A stretch of 64,000 bases of DNA from Frateuria terrea (GCF_900115705.1 NZ_FOXL01000005.1:40444-104443), one strand, 5' to 3'; shown: positions 26,414 through 35,518, numbered from the stretch's first letter. Numbers and translations: made by a program. Notes: a model not told the origin generated them from the sequence alone.

Positions 26414-28681
26414 TCAACCCGCGAGCTTGCGCGCCGCCGCCACCACGTCCGCCTCGCCCGGCAGCACCAGGAAGGCCGCACCGGCCAGCGGCGTGAAGGT
26501 ATCGGCGCCGACCACCCGCTCGAGCGGCGTGGAACCCAGACCCGCCTCGACGATGGCGGTGATCACGCCCTCGCCCACGCCGGCGCTCTTGCGGCCCTCG
26601 TCCAGCACCAGGATGCGCTTGGCGCTCTTCGCCTGCGCGGCGATGAAGGCGTCGTTGAGCGGTGCCAGCCAGCGCAGGTCGACCACACGCACCTTCCACT
26701 TGAGCTCGGCCTCGATGGTGCGTGCGGCGCGCAGCGCCATCGGCACGCCGTTGCCGAAGGTGAACACCACCAGGTCGTTGGCCTCGTCGTCGTAGACCCG
26801 ACCCTCGCCCAGCGCCATCGCCTCGCCCGGTGCCGGGTAGGCGAACTGCCATTGGCCGTCGCCGGCTTCGTACAGATCCTTGGTCATGTACAGCGCGATC
26901 GGTTCCAGGAAGGCGCACACGCGCCCGTCTACCTTCGCCAGCGCGGCCAGCGTGCGCAACATGGTCGCCGCGTCGTCGCCGCGGCTGGGGCAGCCGACGA
27001 TAAGGCCCGGGATGTCGCGCAACGCAGCGATCGAGTTGTCGTTGTGGAAATGGCCGCCGAAGCCGCGCTGGTAGCCCAGCGAGGCCACGCGCATGACAAG
27101 AGGATTGCGGTACTGGTCGTTGGAGAAGAACTGCAGGCTGGCCGCCTCGCCGCGAATCTGGTCGGCGGCGTTGTGGAAGTACGCCAGGTACTGGATCTCC
27201 GGGATCGGCAGCATGCCCATGTTGGCGTAGCCCTGGGCCAGGCCAAGGATCACCGTCTCGTCCAGCAGGGTGTTGAACACGCGGGTGTTCTTGAACACCT
27301 TGTGCAGGCCCTTGGTGACCGTATAGACGCCCCCCTTCTGCGCCACGTCCTCGCCGAACAGCAGCGACTCGGGGTACTTGGCCATGATGTCGTGCAGCGC
27401 CTGCCCGATCTGGATGGCCAGGTGGCGCGGCGGCTGGTTCTCCGGCAGCTTGTCCTCACTGCCGAAGGCCCTCAGGCGCGCGTCGGCGTAATCGGTGCGC
27501 GCGGCCTCGGCCTTCACCTTGTCGGGCGTGTACGGAGCCAGCGGCGCCATTACGTCTTCGAGGCGATCGAGCTTGGGCCGGCGATCGGCCTCTTCGGCAG
27601 CGTCGAAGCAGCGCTTGCGGGTCGCCTCGTACAGCGCCAGCAGATCGTCCTTCGAGTACAGGCCCGACTCCAGCGCGATTGCCGCCGAACGCAGCAGCGG
27701 GTCGGTCGCCTCCACGGCGCAAAGCTCTTCGATGCTGCGCCACTCGATCTCGAAGTCGGTGCCGGCATGGCCCATGACGCGGGTGGTCTTCAGGTGCAGG
27801 AAGGTCGGCCGGCGCGTGCTGCGGCAGTGTTCGACCGCGCGCTGCACCTGGGCGTAGCCCTCGGCCAGGTCCAGACCGTCAGCGAAGAAATAGTCGAGGT
27901 TGGAGCGCGCGCGGTAGTTGCTGGCGACCCAGTCGGTGGGCGTCTTCACCGAGATGCCGATGCCGTTGTCCTCGCAGACGAACAGCACCGGCGCGGGCAG
28001 CTTCTGGTAGGCGGTCCAGCCGGCGGCGTTGAAGGCGGTCTGCGCGGTCGCATGGTTGGAAGAGGCATCGCCGAACGAGCAGATGGCGATCGAATCCTCT
28101 GGCACCGGCAGCGTGTGGCCGATGCGCCGGGCGTGGTCGATGGCGACCGCTGTGCCCAGCGCCTTGGGCAGGTGCGAGGCAATGGTCGAAGTCTGCGGCA
28201 GCACCCACAGCGGCTTGCTGCCCCACACCTTGTGGCGGCCACCGGAGGCCGGGTCGTCCTTGCTCGCGGCGAAGGACAGTGCCGAATCCATGACCGGGTC
28301 CATGCCCGGCAGCTTGCGGAAGCGCTCGGCCATGAAGCCGCCGGAACGGTAGTGCAGGAACGCAGGATCGGTGTGCCGGGTCAGCCGCGCCACCATCGCG
28401 TTGCCCTCGTGGCCGGAGGAGCCGATCGTGTAGAACACCTTGTTCTGCACGCGCAGTACGCGCGCCATCAGGTCCAGGTGGCGGCTGATCAACTGCGACT
28501 CGAACAGCTCGCGGAAGCCGCGTGCATCCAGCGCACTGCCCGGCAGTACCGGCTGGTCGTCGCGCGGCGCCCTGTGGGCGTCGCCCTGCCAAAGCTTCAC
28601 GAACTCGGTGAAGTTCTGGTCGACGATCTCGGCGCGGTTGAAGCCCTTGTGGCGGGCGGTGATCGGGAATGGCAGGGACAT
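26414..28681 (-). CDS. 2-oxoacid dehydrogenase E1 component, fused alpha-beta (thiamine diphosphate)
   Basis: A 755-residue protein joining an E1-alpha-like half (to about residue 400) to an E1-beta-like half. The alpha part has HRLD-like RHLDLMARVLR, SSGHEGNA and a thiamine-diphosphate motif starting GDASSNHAT at 204-212 and ending EDNGIG at 237-242, so the third residue is Ala instead of the usual Gly of GDG. The beta part has FGEDVAQKGGVYTVTKGL, LLDETVILGLAQGYA and LVLDEGRKSAGVGEGV. It probably oxidises branched-chain or other 2-oxoacids together with E2/E3 subunits encoded elsewhere. No E2 or E3 gene is adjacent. Confidence 0.88.
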   Translation of the reverse strand: MSLPFPITARHKGFNRAEIVDQNFTEFVKLWQGDAHRAPRDDQPVLPGSALDARGFRELFESQLISRHLDLMARVLRVQNKVFYTIGSSGHEGNAMVARLTRHTDPAFLHYRSGGFMAERFRKLPGMDPVMDSALSFAASKDDPASGGRHKVWGSKPLWVLPQTSTIASHLPKALGTAVAIDHARRIGHTLPVPEDSIAICSFGDASSNHATAQTAFNAAGWTAYQKLPAPVLFVCEDNGIGISVKTPTDWVASNYRARSNLDYFFADGLDLAEGYAQVQRAVEHCRSTRRPTFLHLKTTRVMGHAGTDFEIEWRSIEELCAVEATDPLLRSAAIALESGLYSKDDLLALYEATRKRCFDAAEEADRRPKLDRLEDVMAPLAPYTPDKVKAEAARTDYADARLRAFGSEDKLPENQPPRHLAIQIGQALHDIMAKYPESLLFGEDVAQKGGVYTVTKGLHKVFKNTRVFNTLLDETVILGLAQGYANMGMLPIPEIQYLAYFHNAADQIRGEAASLQFFSNDQYRNPLVMRVASLGYQRGFGGHFHNDNSIAALRDIPGLIVGCPSRGDDAATMLRTLAALAKVDGRVCAFLEPIALYMTKDLYEAGDGQWQFAYPAPGEAMALGEGRVYDDEANDLVVFTFGNGVPMALRAARTIEAELKWKVRVVDLRWLAPLNDAFIAAQAKSAKRILVLDEGRKSAGVGEGVITAIVEAGLGSTPLERVVGADTFTPLAGAAFLVLPGEADVVAAARKLAG

Positions 28682-28778
28682 GGAGGTTCTTCGACGATGG
28701 GAATGCGATTGTAGGGTGGGCTTCGATGCCGCGCCCGGCGCGCAGGAATGGGCACGGCCTACCGAAGGCCTGCGGCGA

Positions 28779-29396
28779 TCAGGCTTGCATGGGTGTGTGC
28801 CCTGGCTGAGCCCGAATGCGGGCCAGCCACGCCTCGATGTTCGGGTACGGCGAAAGGTCGAAACCGCCGTCGCCGGCGCAATGGGTATAGGCATACAGCG
28901 CGATGTCGGCAAGCCCATAGCGCTCGCCCACGAACCACTCGCGCTCCAGCAGGTGCTGCTCCATCACCGCCAACACGCCCTTGCCGCGCTCGATCAATGC
29001 CGGCACGTCGGCCTGGCGCGGGTGCTCCGGCGGCAACCAGCCACGGATGAAACGCGCGACCGCGATGCAGGGCTCGTGGCTGTATTGCTCGAAGAACAGC
29101 CACTGCAGCGTCTGTGCGCGAAGCCACGCGTCCCCGGGCTCTGCCCCGCTCGGCCAGAAGCGCGTGCCCTCGGCGAGGTAGCAGAGGATGGCATCGGACT
29201 CGGCCAGCCGGCGCCCGTCCTCCAGCTCCAGCAGCGGCACCTTGCCATTGGGGTTCTTGCCCAGGAACTCGGGCGTGCGCGTCGCACCGTGCGCGCTGTC
29301 GACATCGATCCAGCGGTAATCGCGACCGAGCTGGTCGAGCAGCAACTGCAGCTTGTAGCAATTGCCCGAGGCACGCATGCCGTAGATGGTGATCAT
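28779..29396 (-). CDS. Glutathione S-transferase family protein
   Basis: A 205-residue GST with the thioredoxin-like N-terminal half (MITIYGMRASGNCYKLQLLL, GKVPLLELEDGRRLAESDAI with the conserved cis-Pro and ESD glutathione contact) and an all-helical C-terminal half containing the N-capping motif GLADIALYAY. It probably conjugates or reduces small electrophiles with glutathione; substrate unknown. It overlaps the preceding nucleotidyltransferase-like gene by 4 bases and ends the three-gene operon. Confidence 0.92.
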   Translation of the reverse strand: MITIYGMRASGNCYKLQLLLDQLGRDYRWIDVDSAHGATRTPEFLGKNPNGKVPLLELEDGRRLAESDAILCYLAEGTRFWPSGAEPGDAWLRAQTLQWLFFEQYSHEPCIAVARFIRGWLPPEHPRQADVPALIERGKGVLAVMEQHLLEREWFVGERYGLADIALYAYTHCAGDGGFDLSPYPNIEAWLARIRAQPGHTPMQA

Positions 29397-29887
29397 GCTG
29401 GAGCGTCCCTGAGGTGGGTCAGCAACCCGGCGCGGAGCCGGTCCTTTGGTCGGCCGAAGCACTCGAGCAAGCGGAGCTGCTCGTCGAGCGTCGGGATGGG
29501 GACGGAAAGTCGGTCGATCTGCACCAACGTCGTGGCGCCGACGTGGACGCGCCGCCATCCCTCCGGCCTGGCGACCTCGAGGTCGCCCATGACTTCCACG
29601 GGAAGCGGGAAGTCGAAGCGCGCGAAGTGGGAGCGGAAGCGATCGGCGTCCTTGAGACCTGCGGTGTCGAGCAGACGTCCCTGCCAATGGCGGACGAGGG
29701 ATCGGGCGTCGCGGGCGCTGGTCAGCACGTCCACATCGGCCACCTCCACGTCGGCGCCTGCCAGCCAGGCCGCGGCGCTGCCGATCACGGCCCACGGATC
29801 GCTGCAGCGACGCCGCAGCTCCGGTACGCAGGCCGCCAGCGTCTGCCCCAGCAATGGGGCCGTGCCGGTGGTCGGGAACAGGTTCAT
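29393..29887 (-). CDS. Nucleotidyltransferase-fold protein
   Basis: A 164-residue protein. The segment AVIGSAAAWLAGADVEVADVDVL (GS at residues 36-37, Asp51 and Asp53) has the GS...DxD arrangement of minimal nucleotidyltransferases. PEGWRRVHVGATTLVQIDRL and a short helical tail follow (LDEQLRLLECFGR). Target unknown; antibiotic- or RNA-modifying and regulatory members exist. It overlaps both neighbours by 4 bases, an acetyltransferase upstream and a GST downstream, so the three proteins are made together. It is not an evident toxin-antitoxin pair. Confidence 0.7.
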   Translation of the reverse strand: MNLFPTTGTAPLLGQTLAACVPELRRRCSDPWAVIGSAAAWLAGADVEVADVDVLTSARDARSLVRHWQGRLLDTAGLKDADRFRSHFARFDFPLPVEVMGDLEVARPEGWRRVHVGATTLVQIDRLSVPIPTLDEQLRLLECFGRPKDRLRAGLLTHLRDAPA

Positions 29888-30432
29888 GCGACCGCCCGCC
29901 GCGCACGCCATTGGTTGCGCGTCTGGCTCCAGATCTCGGTGGGCGAATCCTCGTACGGTGCAGGCAGCTTGCCGGGGCCGCGGCAGGCGGAACCGAGCCG
30001 CCGCGCCAGCGCCTGCGATGGCTTGTTGTCCGGATGGATCGAGTGGATGACCTCGTCCCAGCCTAGGTGGTCGAATGCCCAGTCGATCGCGGCGGTGGCG
30101 CCTTCCAGTGCGTAGCCCTTGCCCCAGGCTGCGCGCGCCAGGCCCCAGCCGACCTCGGTGCCGGGCCAACCGTCGGGGAACCACGGGCCGAGCCGTCCGA
30201 TCCATTGGCCGCTGGCCTTCTCGATCACGGCGAACATCGAGAAGCCCTGGATCATCCAGGCGCCGGCTGAGGCCAGGAAACCGCGCCATGCAAGCGCCCG
30301 CGGCTGCTGCCCGCCGATGAAGCGGGCGGCTTCGAGGTCGGCCATGTTCGCCGCATAGGCATCGAAGTCCTCGATGCGCGGCGGACGCAGGATCAGGCGG
30401 TCGGTTTCGATGCGGATGTCCGGAACGTGCAA
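29884..30432 (-). CDS. GNAT-family N-acetyltransferase (RimJ/RimL-like)
   Basis: A 182-residue GNAT protein starting MHVPDIRIETDRLILRPPRI, the RimJ/RimL-type opening. It has WIGRLGPWFPDGWPGTEVGW, the acetyl-CoA loop RAAWGKGYALEGATAAIDWA and a late SIHPDNKPSQALARRLG, which are standard for enzymes that acetylate N-termini of ribosomal proteins or small amines. It is the first gene of the GNAT-nucleotidyltransferase-GST operon, with repeat DNA just upstream. Confidence 0.9.
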   Translation of the reverse strand: MHVPDIRIETDRLILRPPRIEDFDAYAANMADLEAARFIGGQQPRALAWRGFLASAGAWMIQGFSMFAVIEKASGQWIGRLGPWFPDGWPGTEVGWGLARAAWGKGYALEGATAAIDWAFDHLGWDEVIHSIHPDNKPSQALARRLGSACRGPGKLPAPYEDSPTEIWSQTRNQWRARRAVA

Positions 30433-30448
30433 GGCCTGGCTCCTGAAA

Positions 30449-30569
30449 GCCCCTCCCAGCGGGAGAGGGGTTGGAGGAAGGCTCAGAGCCCGTCGCAGGT
30501 TTTCACCTTGCGCTACGGCCGAACCCTCATTCGTCGCTGCGCGCCACCTTTTCCCGGAGGCGAAGGAAC
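30449..30569. repeat. Intergenic CCCTCTCCC-type repeat
   Basis: A degenerate GCCCCTCCCAGCGGGAGAGG half followed by GTTGG, and a second half ACCCTCATT...TTTTCCCGGAGGCGAAGG, fill the gap between the acetyltransferase and gcdH. The same style recurs at 20626-20665, 46328-46378 and 49958-50084. It is non-coding and its function is unknown. Confidence 0.55.
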
Positions 30570-30570
30570 A

Positions 30571-31740
30571 TCAGAACGCGTTGATGCCGGTCAGTTCGCG
30601 GCCGACCACCAACTGGTGCACCGTCTCGGTACCCTCGTAGGTGATCACCGATTCCAGGTTCAACGCATGGCGGATCGCCGAATGCTCGGTGGTGATGCCG
30701 GCGCCACCGAGGATGTCGCGGCACTCGCGGGCGATGTCGATGGCCATGCGGCAGTTGTTCCACTTGGCCAGCGAGACCTGGGTGGGCTGCATGGTGCCGG
30801 CGTCCTTCAACCGGCCCAGTTGCAGCGAGAGCAGCTGCGCGGTGGTGATGCGCCGGGCCATGTCGGCCATCTTGAGCTGGACCGCCTGGTTGGAGGCGAG
30901 CGGGCGGCCGAACAGGATGCGCTCGGCGGTGTAGTCGAGCACTTCCTTCAGGCAGGCTTGCGCCGCGCCGATCGGGCCCCAGGTGATGCCGTAGCGCGCC
31001 TGGGTCAGGCAGCCCAACGGTCCCTTCAGGCCCTTCACGTTGGGCAGGCGGTTGGCCTCGGGCACGCGCACGTTGTCGAAGAACAGCGCGGAGGTGACCG
31101 ACGCACGCAGGCTCATCTTCTTGTGTACTTCCTGCGCGGTGAAGCCGGCGGTGTCGGTCGGCACGATGAAGCCCTGGATGCCGTCCTCGGTCTGTGCCCA
31201 GACGATCGCGATGTGGGCGAGGTTGCCGTTGGTGATCCACATCTTGGCGCCGTTGATGACCCAGTCGCCGCCGTCCTTCCTGGCGTTGGTCTTCATGTTG
31301 GCCGGATCGGAGCCGCCGTGCGGCTCGGTCAGGCCGAAGCAGCCGATGACCTCGCCCGCCGCCATCTTCGGCAGGTAGTGCGTCTTCTGTTCTTCGGTGC
31401 CGTAGGCGTAGATCGGGTACATGCACAGCGAGCTCTGCACCGAGGCGAAGCTGCGCAGGCCCGAGTCGCCGCGCTCCAGCTCCTGGCAGATCAGGCCGTA
31501 GCTCACGCCGTTCATACCGGCGCAGCCGTACTTTTCCGGGATCGTCGCGCCAAGCAGGCCCAGGTTGGCGATCTCGGGGATCAGTTCCTTCGGGAAGCGG
31601 CCCTGGTCGAAGCAGTCGCCGATGATCGGCAACACCTTCTCGTCGACGAAGCGGCCGACGGTGTCCTGCACCATGCGCTCCTCGTCGGTGAGCAGCGAAC
31701 GGACGTCGTACAGGTCGAGCGGGTCGAGGCGGACGGCCAT
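30571..31740 (-). CDS. gcdH: Glutaryl-CoA dehydrogenase
   Basis: A 389-residue flavin acyl-CoA dehydrogenase. Features that single out GCDH are LTEPHGGSDPANMKTNARKD, LTQARYGITWGPIGAAQACL, KWNNCRMAIDIARECRDILG and the ending YEGTETVHQLVVGRELTGINAF-like with catalytic Glu369. It oxidises and decarboxylates glutaryl-CoA to crotonyl-CoA in lysine, hydroxylysine and tryptophan breakdown. The ATG at 31740 is used; a longer frame upstream lacks homology-like sequence. Confidence 0.9.
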   Translation of the reverse strand: MAVRLDPLDLYDVRSLLTDEERMVQDTVGRFVDEKVLPIIGDCFDQGRFPKELIPEIANLGLLGATIPEKYGCAGMNGVSYGLICQELERGDSGLRSFASVQSSLCMYPIYAYGTEEQKTHYLPKMAAGEVIGCFGLTEPHGGSDPANMKTNARKDGGDWVINGAKMWITNGNLAHIAIVWAQTEDGIQGFIVPTDTAGFTAQEVHKKMSLRASVTSALFFDNVRVPEANRLPNVKGLKGPLGCLTQARYGITWGPIGAAQACLKEVLDYTAERILFGRPLASNQAVQLKMADMARRITTAQLLSLQLGRLKDAGTMQPTQVSLAKWNNCRMAIDIARECRDILGGAGITTEHSAIRHALNLESVITYEGTETVHQLVVGRELTGINAF

Positions 31741-31771
31741 GCTTGGGTTCCGTTGGAGGGACAAGCCCGGC

Positions 31772-31800
31772 ATTCTACCGCCCGCGGCGGCGGGAGGTCA
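31772..31800 (-). promoter_or_regulatory. Candidate promoter of gcdH
   Basis: A good -10 (TAGAAT) lies 31 bases before the gcdH ATG, with a poor -35 (TGACCT) 17 bases upstream. It sits in the 114-base divergent gap shared with the DMT transporter. Confidence 0.35.
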
Positions 31801-31854
31801 TGCCGGGCGCCCGCCCGCCTGACGCGCAGCCCCCAACCCTACCCGGACCACCCC

Positions 31855-32730
31855 ATGTTCAAGGGCGTACTACTCGGCTTTGCCTGCTACGCGGCCTACG
31901 CGATCAGCGACGCCTTCGTCAAATCCCTGCGCGGCTCGCTGCCGGCGTTCGAAGCGGTGTTCTTCGGGGCGGTGCTGGGGCTGGTGGCCATTCCGTTCAT
32001 TCGCAAGCCGGGTGACCGCTGGCACGAGGTGTTCGTCGCCAACCGGCCATCGCTGTGGTGGATCCGGGCAGTGACCGGCGCGATCACCAACGTGTCGGCG
32101 GTGGTGGCGTTCACGCATCTGCCGATGGCCGAGACCTTCGCGCTGATCTTCCTGATGCCGATCTTCGTGACCGTGCTGTCGGTGGTGTTCCTCAAGGAAC
32201 ACGTGGGCTGGCGCCGCTGGTCGGCGGTGTTCGCCGGATTCGTCGGTGTGCTGGTGGTGCTGCGGCCGGGCTTCCGCCATCTGGGCCTGGGCCACTTCGC
32301 GGCGATCACCTGCGGCATGGCCGGGGCGATTTCGGTAGTGGCGTTGCGCATGGCCGGTGCGCACGAGAAGCGCATCAGCCTGTACGGCGCCGGCGTGATC
32401 GGCCCGCTGGTGGCCGGCGGCTTGCTGATGCTGCCCTCCTTCACCTGGCCGACCCTGCACCAGGGCGAGCTGCTGGCCGGCTATGGCCTGCTCGCCGGGC
32501 TGGCCGGCGTACTTTTGATGCTGGCCACCCAGCTCGTTCCGGCCAACCGCGTGGCGCCGACCCAGTACAGCCAGATGCTGTGGGCGATCGGCTTCGGCTA
32601 CTGGCTGTTTGGTGACACGCTGGACTGGCCGATGCTGGCCGGCATCGCACTGATCCTGGGCGCCGGCCTGTTCACCCTGGTACGCGAGGAACAGGTCACC
32701 GGCTGGTGGCGGCGTGCCCGGCTGGTGTGA
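31855..32730 (+). CDS. DMT-superfamily (EamA) transporter
   Basis: A 291-residue inner-membrane protein with about ten hydrophobic segments arranged as two EamA repeats (first repeat to about residue 135). It starts MFKGVLLGFACYAAYAISDA; other typical parts are PMAETFALIFLMPIFVTVLS, LKEHVGWRRWSAVFAGFVGV and the final TLDWPMLAGIALILGAGLF. Family members export amino acids, nucleobases or other metabolites; the substrate is not predictable. It is encoded divergently from gcdH and directly followed by an aldo/keto reductase. Confidence 0.9.
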   Translation: MFKGVLLGFACYAAYAISDAFVKSLRGSLPAFEAVFFGAVLGLVAIPFIRKPGDRWHEVFVANRPSLWWIRAVTGAITNVSAVVAFTHLPMAETFALIFLMPIFVTVLSVVFLKEHVGWRRWSAVFAGFVGVLVVLRPGFRHLGLGHFAAITCGMAGAISVVALRMAGAHEKRISLYGAGVIGPLVAGGLLMLPSFTWPTLHQGELLAGYGLLAGLAGVLLMLATQLVPANRVAPTQYSQMLWAIGFGYWLFGDTLDWPMLAGIALILGAGLFTLVREEQVTGWWRRARLV

Positions 32731-32793
32731 TCCGCGCCTTGCCATGGCGTCGCCCGGTTCGCACACTGCGTTGCCTTCGGCCGCCTCCCGCCC

Positions 32794-33681
32794 ATGCCCA
32801 TGACGATTCCCGCAGCGCTGACGCTCTCTCCCGTGGTCGCCGGCCTGTGGCGACTGGCCTCGTGGTCGCTGGACGTGCCCGCCCGCGTGCGCTGGATCGA
32901 GCAGGCACTGGAGCTGGGCATCACCAGCTTCGACCATGCGGACATCTATGGCGACTACCGCGCCGAGGCGCTGTTCGGCGAAGCGCTAGCAGCCGCCCCG
33001 GGCCTGCGTTCGCGGCTGCAGCTGGTGACCAAGTGCGGCATCCGCCTGCAATCGCCCGAGCGGCCGTACCGCCTCAATCACTACGACAGCTCGCCCGGGT
33101 ACGTGCGCGCACAAGTGGAGCAATCGCTGCGCAACCTACGCGCCGAACAACTCGACCTGGTGCTGATCCACCGCCCGGATTACCTGATGGATGCCGCGGC
33201 GCTGGCCGATACCTTTCGCGTACTCACCCGCGAGGGCAAGGTGGCGCACTGGGGCGTTTCCAATTTCAACGCCAGCCAGTTCGCCTTGCTGCAGCAGCAC
33301 CATCCGCTGCTCACCAACCAGTTGGAGCTGTCGCCCCTGGCGCTGGGCGCGCTCGACGACGGTACGCTCGACCAGGCGCAGCAGCTTGGATGGCGCCCGA
33401 TGATCTGGTCGCCGCTCGGCGGTGGCAGGTTGTTCCACCCCGACGACCCGCAGGCGCTGCGCGTACGCGAAGCCATGCTGCCGATCGCCGCTCGCCTCGG
33501 CGTGAGCATCGCCACCCTGGCCTATGCGTGGATCCTGCGCCATCCCTCGCGGCCCTGGCCAATCACCGGGACGCGGCGGGTCGAAGGCCTGCGCGAAGCA
33601 GTCGCGGCGCTTGACGTGCGGTTGAGTGCCGAGGACTGGTACGCGATCTGGGTCGCGAGCAAGGGGCATTCGGTACCCTGA
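32794..33681 (+). CDS. Aldo/keto reductase (YdhF-like)
   Basis: A 295-residue TIM-barrel oxidoreductase. The catalytic Tyr is in SFDHADIYGDYRAEALFG, the Lys in LVTKCGI and the His in VLIHRPDYL. The NADPH-binding part includes AHWGVSNFN and the final AYAWILRHPSRPWPITGTRR. It reduces carbonyl compounds with NADPH; the physiological substrate is unknown. It lies 63 bases after the DMT transporter on the same strand and could share its transcript. A 106-base gap before the convergent permease holds no clear terminator. Confidence 0.91.
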   Translation: MPMTIPAALTLSPVVAGLWRLASWSLDVPARVRWIEQALELGITSFDHADIYGDYRAEALFGEALAAAPGLRSRLQLVTKCGIRLQSPERPYRLNHYDSSPGYVRAQVEQSLRNLRAEQLDLVLIHRPDYLMDAAALADTFRVLTREGKVAHWGVSNFNASQFALLQQHHPLLTNQLELSPLALGALDDGTLDQAQQLGWRPMIWSPLGGGRLFHPDDPQALRVREAMLPIAARLGVSIATLAYAWILRHPSRPWPITGTRRVEGLREAVAALDVRLSAEDWYAIWVASKGHSVP

Positions 33682-33787
33682 TGCCCATCATCGCCGTGTC
33701 CCGCACGAGCAACTGCCAAGACCCGTCAGGATCTGACCGCCCCCCTCGCATGCGATGCACCCGGGTGACCCGTCCAGGCCGACGACG

Positions 33788-34519
33788 CTAGCCGCCTATC
33801 CAGCCAAGCGATTGGAGCAGCAGCATCACGCCGACCACCACCAGGCCGCCGTGGACGCAAACCATGAATACCGGTCCGCTGATGCGCCTGTTGACCATGC
33901 GCCCCAGGGGGATCGCAAGGAGCACCGCGGGAAGCGCGGCGAGATACTGGTGCGTCACGGCGGAGGTCCACAGTCCGGTCGTTCCGTAGCCCACCAGTAC
34001 CAGTCCGCTCGCCGGCAGAAAGTAACCCTGCAAGGTTGCCCGGAAATGCACGGGCGGCCAGCCGCGCAGCGCGCCGTACATCACCAGGGGCGGTCCGTTC
34101 ATGCCGTACGCTCCGCCGAGCACGCCCGCGCCGAGCCCGAACGTCCACGCATGCCGGTCGTCATGCAGTACCGCCGGTCCCCGGCGCATCAGGGAGAAGG
34201 CAGAGAATCCGGCCACGATTGCGCCGAGCGCCAGCTTGACCAGGTGGCTATCGAGCGCATGAAGAGCCCACAGGCCGATCGGCGTTCCGATCGCGGTAGC
34301 CAGGAACAGCCGTCCCGCGCTACGGAAGTGGATATGGCGCCAGTCCTGCGCGACGGCAATGGCCGCGACCGTGATCGAGACCAGCACGGCGATGGGCGCG
34401 GCCGTCTCTACCGGCATGACGAAGGCCAGCAGTGGCACGGCGACCAGTGCCTCGCCAAAGCCGAAGGCCGAACGAATGAACGTGGCGAGGAAGAGGATCG
34501 CCAGCACGGATGGCAGCAC
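33788..34519 (-). CDS. TauE/SafE-family sulfite/anion exporter
   Basis: A 243-residue protein with about eight membrane segments. The opening FIRSAFGFGEALVAVPLLAF and the second-half repeat GAGVLGGAYGMNGPPLVMYG are the paired TauE/SafE motifs, followed by FRATLQGYFLPASGLVLVGY. Members export sulfite, sulfoacetate or related organic anions; the substrate here is open. It stands between the convergent aldo/keto reductase gene and a 5'-nucleotidase gene on the same strand. Confidence 0.88.
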   Translation of the reverse strand: MLPSVLAILFLATFIRSAFGFGEALVAVPLLAFVMPVETAAPIAVLVSITVAAIAVAQDWRHIHFRSAGRLFLATAIGTPIGLWALHALDSHLVKLALGAIVAGFSAFSLMRRGPAVLHDDRHAWTFGLGAGVLGGAYGMNGPPLVMYGALRGWPPVHFRATLQGYFLPASGLVLVGYGTTGLWTSAVTHQYLAALPAVLLAIPLGRMVNRRISGPVFMVCVHGGLVVVGVMLLLQSLGWIGG

Positions 34520-34588
34520 AAGATATCCCGATGCTCGTCGAGCATCCGATTGTAGCGGCGACGGACCGCGCGACCGGCCAGCGTTCCC

Positions 34589-35518
34589 TCAACGGTTGCT
34601 CACGCCGTGGGGCACATGACCCGTCGCGACGTGCTTGCGTGCCGATTCCACGTTGGCCGGCGAGTCGTCGAAGAAGATGTCGGCACCGAAGGCATCGAGA
34701 AACGGGCCTTTGTCCCGTCCGCCGAGGAACAGCGCCTCGTCGATGCGCACGCCCCAGCGGCGCAGGGTGAGAATCACGCGCTTGTGCGCGGGCGCGGAAC
34801 GGGCGGTAACCAGCGCCGTGCGGATGGGTGAATCCTCTGCGGGGAAAGCGGTCTGCAGGCGGTGCAGTGCGGTAAGGAAGCCGCGGAACGGGCCCACCGA
34901 GAGCGGCTCGCCCGCCTGTTCGGTCTCGCGGCGGTGGAAGGCCTCCAGGCCCTCCTCGCGGGAGACGCGCTCGCCCTCGTCGCCGAAGATCACCGCGTCA
35001 CCGTCGAAGGCGATGCGAAGTTGCTCGCTGGCCCGCGGCGGCGCGGTGCTGGGCAGGATGGTGGCCGCCGCCACGCCGGCGGCAAGCGCACGGCCGACGT
35101 CCTCGGCATTGGCGGACAGGAACAGATCGGCCTTGAACGGTGCGATGTAGTCCGACGTCGGCGCACCGCTGGTAAAGGCCGCGCGGCTGATTTCCAGGCC
35201 GTGGTGCTGGATGGCGTTGAAGATGCGCAGGCCCGTGTCGCCGGAATTGCGCGACAGCAGGATCACTTCCACCGGGGGCTTGTCGCCCGCCAGCCGATTG
35301 AGGCCCAGCAGCTTCTGCACCAGCGGGAAGGCCACACCCGGCTGCAGGATCTCGTTCTCGTGCTCGATCTGGAAGCGGCGGTAGGCGTCCAGCCCATCGC
35401 GCTCGAACAGCGTGTGGCTGTCGCCCAGGTCGAACAGCGCCCGCGAGGAGATGGCGACGACCAGGCGGTTGTCGTTGCTGGCACCGGGATCGTGGGCGTT
35501 GGTGGGGGCTGGGTCCAT
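34589..35518 (-). CDS. 5'-nucleotidase (cytosolic NT5C1-like)
   Basis: A 309-residue protein of the cytosolic 5'-nucleotidase I-like family. It has LVVAISSRALFDLGDSHTLF, VILLSRNSGDTGLRIFNAIQ, AAFTSGAP, LRIAFDGDAVIFGDEGE and a late FFDDSPANVESARKHVATGH. The HAD-like DGDAV and DDSP segments fit a phosphohydrolase that dephosphorylates nucleoside monophosphates. The ATG at 35518 removes a low-complexity leader that the frame would otherwise include. It is followed upstream on the same strand by nadK after about 95 bases, both acting on nucleotides. Confidence 0.87.
   Translation of the reverse strand: MDPAPTNAHDPGASNDNRLVVAISSRALFDLGDSHTLFERDGLDAYRRFQIEHENEILQPGVAFPLVQKLLGLNRLAGDKPPVEVILLSRNSGDTGLRIFNAIQHHGLEISRAAFTSGAPTSDYIAPFKADLFLSANAEDVGRALAAGVAAATILPSTAPPRASEQLRIAFDGDAVIFGDEGERVSREEGLEAFHRRETEQAGEPLSVGPFRGFLTALHRLQTAFPAEDSPIRTALVTARSAPAHKRVILTLRRWGVRIDEALFLGGRDKGPFLDAFGADIFFDDSPANVESARKHVATGHVPHGVSNR

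Noticed and set aside
29393..29887. Toxin-antitoxin (AbiE/MNT-HEPN type) pair
   Set aside because: The nucleotidyltransferase-like protein has no HEPN or AbiEi partner; its neighbours are an acetyltransferase and a GST.
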